Assembly (NCBI GenBank): GCA_002343455.1
Contig: DDSR01000063.1
Span: forward strand, 21,698 to 26,850
Source of the DNA: Deltaproteobacteria bacterium UBA2385
GTDB taxonomy: Bacteria > Myxococcota_A > UBA796 > UBA2385
DNA: 5,153 nucleotides
Reading direction: 5' to 3'
The notes under the pieces were generated by a model. It was not told where the DNA came from, did no database searches, and saw only the letters and a list, made by a program, of their open reading frames with translations. Each line of letters begins with the position of its first letter. Position 1 is the first letter of the stretch. Below, piece after piece: positions 1-5,091 of this stretch. A program made the position numbers and the translations under genes.

Positions 1-1
1 C

Positions 2-493
2 TCCGGCGGAGCGGGGCTCGGTGGGGACCTGGGCCTGCTCGTCTGGCGCCAGGGTCCGGCCCGGGCCCAGCCGCGACTGCTCGTCCGAGCCTCAACCGAG
101 AGCCTGCTCCTGCCCGGCGCCGCCGTCGGCGAGGAGGCCCGCGGCGGCCTGCGGCTGGGTCCTCACGGCCGCAGCCTGGGACTCGACCTGGGAGCCGAGC
201 TGGCCTGGAGCCGCCTCGACCTGCCGGGGATGGCGCTGGAGCCCTCGCTGGGCCTCGCCGTGCCGATCGGGGTCTCGGCGCGGGTGGGGCCGATCGAGCT
301 GGGCGTCGAGGTCGAGCGCCTCTGGCTGACCGCACCGGAGCGCCGAGGCCCCGTCGGCTGGAAGGGCGACGAGCAGGCCCTCAGCGTCTCGCTGGGCCAC
401 CGCCCGCGGGCCACCTCGGTCTCGCTGCGCTACCGCCTGCACCAGAGCGCCGAGGGCCAGGTCCACGGCCTGGCGATGCGCCTGGGGGCGTGA
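2..493 (+). CDS. C-terminal part of a probable outer-membrane beta-barrel protein (5' truncated)
   Basis: The frame is open from the window edge to the TGA at 491-493, giving 163 visible residues; the start lies outside the window. I do not recognise the family. The visible part is rich in short runs of alternating polar and hydrophobic residues separated by Gly/Pro/Arg turns, for example RSLGLDLGAELAW, GPIELGVEVERLWL and ATSVSLRYRLHQ, as expected for antiparallel strands of an outer-membrane barrel. There are no cysteines, heme motifs or helical membrane segments. The C-terminus (GLAMRLGA) lacks the usual terminal aromatic, so a surface or periplasmic beta-rich protein is also possible. An internal ATG at 230 lies within this frame but is not a credible start, because the strand pattern continues upstream of it. 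About 70 bases and an inverted repeat separate it from the cupredoxin gene, so it may belong to a different transcript. Confidence 0.6.
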   Translation, partial: SGGAGLGGDLGLLVWRQGPARAQPRLLVRASTESLLLPGAAVGEEARGGLRLGPHGRSLGLDLGAELAWSRLDLPGMALEPSLGLAVPIGVSARVGPIELGVEVERLWLTAPERRGPVGWKGDEQALSVSLGHRPRATSVSLRYRLHQSAEGQVHGLAMRLGA

Positions 494-506
494 TCTGGGT
501 TCGCCT

Positions 507-553
507 CTGGGTGCAACTAGAGATAGTGCCAGGCACTAGCTGGTTGCACCCGG
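507..553. repeat. Nested inverted repeat (hairpin or operator) upstream of the cupredoxin operon
   Basis: The outer arms GGGTGCAAC (509-517) and GTTGCACCC (543-551) are perfect 9-bp complements. In RNA they extend by a U-G pair (508/552) and a C-G pair (507/553). Inside lies a second perfect palindrome, TAGTGCCAGGCACTA (524-538), centred at 531, with almost the same centre as the outer arms (530). No T-tract follows, so it is not a standard intrinsic terminator. It fills most of the only gap in front of the operon and is less GC-rich than its surroundings. It may be a two-layer operator, a bidirectional or Rho-assisted terminator for the upstream gene, or a copy of a dispersed palindromic repeat. 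Confidence 0.75.
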
Positions 554-563
554 CCAGCGCATC

Positions 564-1055
564 GTGCAAGCTGCACCGGTCAGCCCCGACAGCCGGGAGT
601 CACCCCTGTCCCCGCGCGCCCTGCTGCCTCTGCTTCCTCTGCTGAGCGTCGGCTGCGTCGACTTCGGCCAGCACGTCTCCCAGGTGCCGCTCCCGGTGGA
701 CAGCGGCGCCGCCGACGGAGGCGGCGGCGATCCGCAGGGCGACGGCGGCACGGGCGAGGACACAGGCGGGCCGGCGTCCGAAGAGGTGGTGGTCATCATG
801 CTGGCCAACGCCTTCGACCCGCCGGAGGTGACGATCCGCGCGGGCGACACGGTGACGTGGCGCAATGACGACCCCTGGTTCCACATCGTCGCCTCCGGCA
901 CACCCGAGGACGTCACCCACGAGTGGCTGAGCCCGACCCTGAACAACGGCGATCAGTGGTCGCTCACCTTCGAGGAGCCCGGGGAGACGATCTACTACTG
1001 CTGGAATCACGCCTCGGTCATGCGGGACGCCCTCGTGATCGTGGAGGAGCGGTGA
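564..1055 (+). CDS. Cupredoxin (plastocyanin-like) lipoprotein
   Basis: Predicted lipid-anchored type-1 copper protein that carries single electrons outside the cytoplasm. With the GTG at 564 it has 163 residues. A Leu/Pro-rich signal ends in LLSVGC, making Cys31 the likely lipidated residue. A Gly/Asp-rich tether (about 46-73) follows, then a cupredoxin fold (about 74-163). The copper ligands are visible: His107 in WFHIV, then Cys146, His149 and Met153 in YYCWNHASVM. The ligand loop is C-x2-H-x3-M. Residue +2 is Val, not Asp, which is compatible with outer-membrane sorting under the E. coli rule. The start is uncertain: GTG 564 has no clear ribosome-binding site, while an in-frame CTG at 606 sits 6 bases after GGGAG and would give a compact 17-residue signal, MSPRALLPLLPLLSVGC. 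The TGA overlaps the next gene's GTG start by 4 bases, suggesting translational coupling. Donor and acceptor are probably the downstream cytochromes (inferred). Confidence 0.87.
   Translation: MQAAPVSPDSRESPLSPRALLPLLPLLSVGCVDFGQHVSQVPLPVDSGAADGGGGDPQGDGGTGEDTGGPASEEVVVIMLANAFDPPEVTIRAGDTVTWRNDDPWFHIVASGTPEDVTHEWLSPTLNNGDQWSLTFEEPGETIYYCWNHASVMRDALVIVEER
595..608 (+). promoter_or_regulatory. Possible Shine-Dalgarno (GGGAG) plus alternative CTG start for the cupredoxin gene
   Basis: GGGAG at 595-599 stands 6 bases before an in-frame CTG at 606-608. This start would remove a 14-residue, charge-mixed N-terminal extension and leave a standard-looking lipoprotein signal with Arg at position 4. 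No ATG, GTG or TTG in this frame lies between 567 and the lipobox Cys. CTG starts are rare, so this is only a candidate. Confidence 0.35.
1043..1054 (+). promoter_or_regulatory. Shine-Dalgarno and GTG start of the heme-porin gene, overlapping the cupredoxin stop
   Basis: GGAGGAG at 1043-1049 precedes the GTG at 1052-1054, leaving 4 bases after the GGAGG core. The GTG shares bases with the upstream TGA (1053-1055), a GTGA overlap typical of translational coupling. It sets the start, because upstream in-frame starts (923, 956) would add a charged, non-signal N-terminus read inside the cupredoxin gene. Confidence 0.7.
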
Positions 1056-2257
1056 CCTTCCTGCCGGCCGCCGCCCTGGCCCTCGCTTGGACCAGCCCGC
1101 CCGCGCAAGCCGTGCCGCGCTTCTCCGCCCGCACCGGCGCCAGCTGCGACGCCTGCCATACGAACCCCACCGGTGGAGGCATGCGCAACCGTTACGGCAG
1201 CGATGTGTACGCCCGAACGGTCCTGCCCGCCTGGCCCGAGGCCGCGCCGGGCTTGTCCATGGGCTGGTCGCCCCGAGAGTACCAGCGGGTAGCGGCCGGC
1301 GCCGACCTGCGCGCCGGCCTCCTGGGGATCGACACCCGGGTGGTCTTCGAGCCCACCGACGAGGCGGGGAGCCGGGGCGAGCCCTACCAGATCCCCGAGC
1401 TCATCAGCTTCTTCCTGATGCAAGCGGATGTCTACGCCGCCGTGGAGCCCAGCCGCTACCTCCTCCTGTACGCCGACTATGGCCTGGCCTCGAAGTCCTT
1501 GGAGGTCTTCGGCCTCGTCCGAGCCCCCCTCGCCGACAGCTACCTCAAGGTCGGCGCCTTCGTCCCGCCCTTCGGGCTCAAGCTCGCCAACCACCGCACC
1601 TACACCCGCGAAGACGGGCTGGGCATCGACGCCAACCTCCGGGACGCCGGCATCGAGCTTGGCAGCCACCCTGGCCCCCTCCGGGTGGTCGTCGCCGTGT
1701 TGAACGGCGGGAGCGGCGCCACGGGGCTCAACCCCGACTATCGGGTGTCCCTGGCCGGTACCGCCGACCTGACGATGAAGACGGACGCCCTGGTGGGCAT
1801 GCTGGGCGCCTCGGCCTGGTGGGAGCCGGGAGGAGACGTGGTAGCGGGCGAGGACCAGACGACCCTGGACCGACGCCTGGGAGCCTACTGGAGCCTGTCC
1901 GCCTGGCGGCTCACCTTGCTGGGAGAGCTGGATCACCGACAGACACGGGACGTGGCCGCCGAGAGCGAGAGCGAGCTGCTGGCCGCCTACCACGAGCTCT
2001 CCCTGCTCCCGGTGCAGGGCGCCGACCTGATCGTCACCTACGAGTACCTCGATCCCGACCCGACCTTGAAGCCCAACGCGCTGCACCGCCTGGGCGGCGG
2101 CTTCGAGCTCTTCCCCGTTCCTCACGCCGAGCTGACCCTGCTGGTGCGTCACACCCTGGCGGACGAGGAGTCGCTGGACGATCTGCGCACCTTCTACTCG
2201 ACCGGCGCCGTCCGGGGCATGTCCGAGCTCGCCCTCTTCCTGCACCTGTACCTGTGA
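1052..2257 (+). CDS. Outer-membrane beta-barrel with N-terminal monoheme c-type cytochrome segment (Cyc2-like architecture)
   Basis: 401 residues from the GTG at 1052. A signal peptide, about 1-20 (MTFLPAAALALAWTSPPAQA), ends in an A-x-A type cleavage site. The mature protein begins VPRFSARTGASCDACH, with a single covalent heme site Cys32-Cys35-His36, followed by the Gly-rich motif NPTGGGMRNRYG (38-49). From about residue 75 to the end the protein is an alternating-hydrophobicity beta-barrel with porin-like segments such as YLKVGAFVPPFGLKL (164-178) and a final strand SELALFLHLYL. The ending is Leu rather than Phe. Inferred role: the barrel sits in the outer membrane and its heme passes electrons through or into the pore. 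The layout of one N-terminal heme followed by a porin is that of the Cyc2 iron oxidase, but the GGGMRNRYG motif and moderate barrel size suggest another clade. Cytoplasmic folding is unlikely, given the heme motif and signal. The signal has no basic residue before Arg23, which is unusual. It lies between the cupredoxin and the diheme cytochrome genes. Confidence 0.85.
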   Translation: MTFLPAAALALAWTSPPAQAVPRFSARTGASCDACHTNPTGGGMRNRYGSDVYARTVLPAWPEAAPGLSMGWSPREYQRVAAGADLRAGLLGIDTRVVFEPTDEAGSRGEPYQIPELISFFLMQADVYAAVEPSRYLLLYADYGLASKSLEVFGLVRAPLADSYLKVGAFVPPFGLKLANHRTYTREDGLGIDANLRDAGIELGSHPGPLRVVVAVLNGGSGATGLNPDYRVSLAGTADLTMKTDALVGMLGASAWWEPGGDVVAGEDQTTLDRRLGAYWSLSAWRLTLLGELDHRQTRDVAAESESELLAAYHELSLLPVQGADLIVTYEYLDPDPTLKPNALHRLGGGFELFPVPHAELTLLVRHTLADEESLDDLRTFYSTGAVRGMSELALFLHLYL

Positions 2258-2286
2258 GCCTGTACCTGTGAGCCTGTACCTGTGAG
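2245..2286 (+). repeat. Three perfect tandem copies of a 14-bp unit at a gene junction
   Basis: CCTGTACCTGTGAG occurs at 2245-2258, 2259-2272 and 2273-2286. A partial CCTGCA just before it (2239-2244) continues a 6-bp subrepeat. Copy 1 contains the stop TGA (2255-2257) of the heme-porin gene, and copy 3 contains the GTG start (2282-2284) of the diheme cytochrome gene. Each copy carries GTGA. With 28 bases (two units) removed, the GTG start would fall at 2254 and overlap the TGA by 4 bases, exactly as at the other operon junctions. The array therefore looks like a slippage expansion of an ancestral GTGA overlap. Confidence 0.95.
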
Positions 2287-3052
2287 ATCGACGGTGCCCG
2301 CTACCCCCCTCGCGCTCCTGCTGGCTCTGTCTTCGACCGGTCCGGCCCGAGCCGGCGATGACACCAGCCTTGGGCGGCGCGTCTGGCAGGAGAGCTGCGC
2401 CACCTGCCATGGCACCCAAGGTCGAGGCGATGGCCCCAGCGCCCGCCACCTCTCGGCCCCGCCGTCGGACCTGAGCGCGGGCATGTACTCCCTGCGCAGC
2501 ACGCCCTGGGACCAGCCCCCGACCGACGAGGACCTCGCCCGGACCGTCCGACAGGGCATCCCGGGCAGCGCGATGCCCGGCTTCCAGGGCTACCTCTCCC
2601 CCGGAGCCATCCAGGCGGTGGTCGGTCATCTGCGCACCCTGACCGAGCGATGGCCCGCAGGCTCCACTCCCCCGCCGCCTCTGGCCCCCGACCCGCCGTC
2701 CGACCTGCCCGCGATGACCGGCCAGGGGCAGGCCCTCTTCGCCACCAACTGCGCCGCCTGCCACGGGGAGGGGGGGCGCGGGGACGGCGCGGCGGCCGAC
2801 TTCCTGGTCAACGGGCGGGGCTCGCCGATCCGCCCCCTCGACCTCGGCCGTGACGCCCTGCGAGGCGGCGAACAGCCCGCGGACATCTTTCGAGCGATCA
2901 GCTACGGGCTGGAGGGCCGATCCATGCCGCCCTTCGCCCACCTCTCCGAGCCCGAGCGGTGGGCCCTGGTCGCCTACGTCCAGAGCCTTCGCCCGCGCCG
3001 GGTCCCCTACTCGGTCGGCGTCGACCCCCGGCCCTCACGGGAGGCGCGATGA
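2282..3052 (+). CDS. Periplasmic diheme class I cytochrome c
   Basis: 256 residues from the GTG at 2282. The signal peptide, about 1-24 (MRSTVPATPLALLLALSSTGPARA), is followed by two cytochrome c domains. Domain 1, about 27-121, has heme site Cys39-Cys42-His43 and probable axial Met98 in GSAMPGF. A Pro-rich linker covers about 127-143. Domain 2, about 145-237, has Cys157-Cys160-His161 and probable axial Met215 in GRSMPPF. Both heme sites are followed by a G-x-G-R/GRGDG stretch, usual in this superfamily. Inferred role: a soluble periplasmic carrier between inner-membrane or periplasmic enzymes and the outer-membrane components encoded on either side. The start lies in the third copy of the 14-bp repeat. 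An alternative GTG at 2294 would also keep the hydrophobic signal core but lose its Arg. No strong Shine-Dalgarno is visible for either. The stop overlaps the next gene's ATG (ATGA, 3049-3052). Confidence 0.93.
   Translation: MRSTVPATPLALLLALSSTGPARAGDDTSLGRRVWQESCATCHGTQGRGDGPSARHLSAPPSDLSAGMYSLRSTPWDQPPTDEDLARTVRQGIPGSAMPGFQGYLSPGAIQAVVGHLRTLTERWPAGSTPPPPLAPDPPSDLPAMTGQGQALFATNCAACHGEGGRGDGAAADFLVNGRGSPIRPLDLGRDALRGGEQPADIFRAISYGLEGRSMPPFAHLSEPERWALVAYVQSLRPRRVPYSVGVDPRPSREAR
3039..3051 (+). promoter_or_regulatory. Shine-Dalgarno and ATG start of the pentaheme gene, overlapping the diheme stop
   Basis: GGGAGG at 3039-3044 is followed after 4 bases by ATG at 3049-3051. The upstream gene's TGA occupies 3050-3052. 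The strong ribosome-binding site and the ATGA overlap support this start over the GTG at 2959, which would read 30 Arg/Pro-rich residues from inside the diheme gene. Confidence 0.75.
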
Positions 3053-5091
3053 GCTGGATCTTCCTGGTCCTCGCCTGCGGGCCCCGGGTGGGCGACTATT
3101 CGCACCATGGCACGGGCACGACCACCACACCGGATGGCGGCACGACGGACACGGCCACGTCGACCGAGGTGCGTGTGGTGGTGCTGCTGGACGGAGAGCC
3201 GTCGCCCGACACCACCGTCGTCCAGGGGGGCAATCCGCAGCGCTGGACCACCGCCCAGGACGGGACCGTCACCGTCGAGGTGGACCTCACGATCGAAGGA
3301 GACCTCGTCCTGATGGCCTCGCACCCCGAGGCGCGCATCGCCGGCGACTTCATCCCCGACGAAGGCCAGAGCCTCACCATCGAGCTGGTCCGCTTCGACC
3401 CCTCCGACAATGCCGATTACCGTTTCCAGCCCCCCGGCGAGCCTGGGGTCGAGCAGTCCACGGAGTACTGCTCCCACTGCCACGTCACCATGGTCAGCGA
3501 CTGGTACGGTTCCCCCCATCGCGGCACGGCCTCCAACCCCACCGTCCACGATCTCTACTCGGGCGCCGCGGCGGCCCTGACCGATGAAGGGAGCTGCGTG
3601 GAAGGGGGCGGACAGTGGCGGGAGGGCATCGGGCCGGGCACGGCTGCGGCGGCCTGGCGGTGCTACGTGGGAGAGGGGGTGCTGCCCGAGCTGAGCCCGG
3701 GCTGCGAGCCGGACTGCGACGTGACGGCGACGGTCTACGGAGCCTGCGCCGACTGCCACGCGCCGGGCATCGACGGCGAGCTGGGCGGGCGTCACCTGCT
3801 GGAGGCGACCGGCACCGCCTACAACGACGGGGTGCACTGCGACGTCTGCCACCTGGTCGAGTCGATCGACCCTGACGCCCCGGCGGGTGTGGCCGGCCGG
3901 CTGCACATCGTGCGCCCATCCGAGGAGTCCACATCGTTTGCTTTTCAGAACAAGCCTCTCACCTTCGGCCCCTACCCCGACGTGCTCAACCCCCGCATGG
4001 GGAGCGTAGAGCGCAGCCTCTTCACCGAGGGCGAGTACTGTTCAGGCTGCCACGAGCTCGACCAGGAGGTGCTGGTTCCGGGTCAGGCGCTGGACCTGGC
4101 GCGGTGGCCCGACGGCACCCTCCCGGTACACTCGACCTACTCCGAGTGGGTGGAGAGCGGGCAGCCATCGTGCCAGGACTGTCATATGCCGCCGGACACC
4201 GAGGCGGGCAACTCCGCCGACCTGCAGAATGTCTGGGTGATCGATCCCGGCATCACCGGGGGCTGGATGCGGCCGGTCGGCAGCGTACGCAAGCACTCCT
4301 GGTACGGCCCGCGGCAGCCCGATGCGGGGCTGCTGGAGAGCGCCGCCGCCCTCACGGTGCGTGAGTCGGCGACGGACGACGAGCTGATCGTCACGGTCAC
4401 CGTCTCCAACGTGGGCGCCGGCCATGCAATCCCCACCGGCGAGCCCCTGCGCTCGGTGATCCTCCTGGTGGAGGCCTCCTGCGGCACCGTGCCCCTGCGC
4501 CCCACCGGGGGCGACGCCGTCCCCGACCACGGCGGCGCTGCCGACCAGCAGGACGCCAGCGGGGATTGGAGCCGGTGGCCAGAGGCCGAGGTCGGCGACG
4601 TCGTGCGGGTGGTCGAGCAGACGGGGGCCTGGCATCTGTACCAGGGACACGGCCCCTTTGGAGATGGCAGCTTCGACGCCGAGGGCAGGGGCCAGCCGGT
4701 GGAGCACGTCAAGGGCTACTCCACCATCGTGGGGCTGCCTGACGAGGACGGGGGCCCCGTCGTCTTCGACCGGCCTCTCCCCGCGGGGACCCGCGCCTAC
4801 CGCGTCCCGCCCGACGGCCTGGCCCACGCCGGCAGCCCGGGCTTCGCCTTCGCCCGCGTGATGGTCGACGCCCTGGGCCGGCGCATGACGCCGCACTTCC
4901 TGGCCGTGGACGTGGCCAGCGACAACCGCCTGCTCTTCGGCGACTCCTACACCACCGAGCACCGCTTCGAGTGGGGGTGCTCGGCTCCGGCAGTGAAGGC
5001 CACCCTGGTACACCGGGCCTGGCCCTGGTGGCTGGCCCGAGAGCGGGGCTGGGGCGAGCGGGACGAGGTCATGGCGGTGAGCGGCGAGTAG
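3049..5091 (+). CDS. Pentaheme c-type cytochrome lipoprotein (cytochrome c554-like multiheme family)
   Basis: 680 residues. A minimal lipoprotein signal, MSWIFLVLAC, puts lipidated Cys at 10. A Thr/Gly/Asp tether (about 18-40) follows, then a beta-sandwich-like region (about 41-116) resembling carboxypeptidase-regulatory/Ig-like domains. Five CxxCH sites follow, at residues 141-145 (CSHCH), 233-237 (CADCH), 264-268 (CDVCH), 331-335 (CSGCH) and 375-379 (CQDCH). The segments YCSHCH...DWYGSPHRG and YCSGCHELD...PVHSTYSEW...CQDCHMPP are typical of c554-like multiheme proteins. Candidate distal ligands include His157, His167, His361, His416 and His459; the last is in NVGAGHAIPTG, a motif common C-terminal to such heme blocks. 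An insertion between hemes 1 and 2 carries four cysteines (183, 205, 219, 223), probably disulfide-bonded. The heme-free C-terminal third (about 430-680) is beta-rich. Inferred role: lipid-anchored electron-transfer protein or terminal reductase working with the heme-porin. Enzymatic activity cannot be excluded. It is the last gene of the apparent operon. Confidence 0.9.
   Translation: MSWIFLVLACGPRVGDYSHHGTGTTTTPDGGTTDTATSTEVRVVVLLDGEPSPDTTVVQGGNPQRWTTAQDGTVTVEVDLTIEGDLVLMASHPEARIAGDFIPDEGQSLTIELVRFDPSDNADYRFQPPGEPGVEQSTEYCSHCHVTMVSDWYGSPHRGTASNPTVHDLYSGAAAALTDEGSCVEGGGQWREGIGPGTAAAAWRCYVGEGVLPELSPGCEPDCDVTATVYGACADCHAPGIDGELGGRHLLEATGTAYNDGVHCDVCHLVESIDPDAPAGVAGRLHIVRPSEESTSFAFQNKPLTFGPYPDVLNPRMGSVERSLFTEGEYCSGCHELDQEVLVPGQALDLARWPDGTLPVHSTYSEWVESGQPSCQDCHMPPDTEAGNSADLQNVWVIDPGITGGWMRPVGSVRKHSWYGPRQPDAGLLESAAALTVRESATDDELIVTVTVSNVGAGHAIPTGEPLRSVILLVEASCGTVPLRPTGGDAVPDHGGAADQQDASGDWSRWPEAEVGDVVRVVEQTGAWHLYQGHGPFGDGSFDAEGRGQPVEHVKGYSTIVGLPDEDGGPVVFDRPLPAGTRAYRVPPDGLAHAGSPGFAFARVMVDALGRRMTPHFLAVDVASDNRLLFGDSYTTEHRFEWGCSAPAVKATLVHRAWPWWLARERGWGERDEVMAVSGE

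Noticed and set aside
532..547. Sigma-54-like promoter (GGCAC ... TTGCA)
   Set aside because: The GG and GC elements are 12 bases apart rather than the required 10, and both fall within arms of the inverted repeat, which explains the resemblance. The reverse strand spacing is also wrong.
507..553. Intrinsic terminator for the upstream gene
   Set aside because: The hairpin is good, but no T-run follows on either strand, so it is reported as an inverted repeat only.
923..1051. Upstream GTG starts (923, 956) for the heme-porin
   Set aside because: They would add a charged Arg/Gly-rich N-terminus read in a second frame of the cupredoxin gene and would bury the signal peptide. The GTG at 1052 has a strong ribosome-binding site.
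1087..2271. Long + strand frame overlapping the heme-porin gene
   Set aside because: The product is Arg/Pro-rich low-complexity sequence and lacks the CxxCH and barrel pattern. It is a shadow of the porin gene.
2245..2286. CRISPR-type repeat array
   Set aside because: The 14-bp units are directly adjacent with no spacers and lie at a gene junction, so they form a simple tandem repeat.
1007..2941. Very long open frame (about 644 codons) on the minus strand
   Set aside because: It mirrors two + strand genes with clear heme motifs and signal peptides. Its translation is Gly/Ala/Arg/Val-rich with no recognisable domain, as expected for an antisense frame in GC-rich coding DNA.
4042..5013. Minus-strand open frame of about 323 codons opposite the pentaheme gene
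   Set aside because: It lies wholly opposite a gene with five heme motifs, and no domain or ribosome-binding site supports it.
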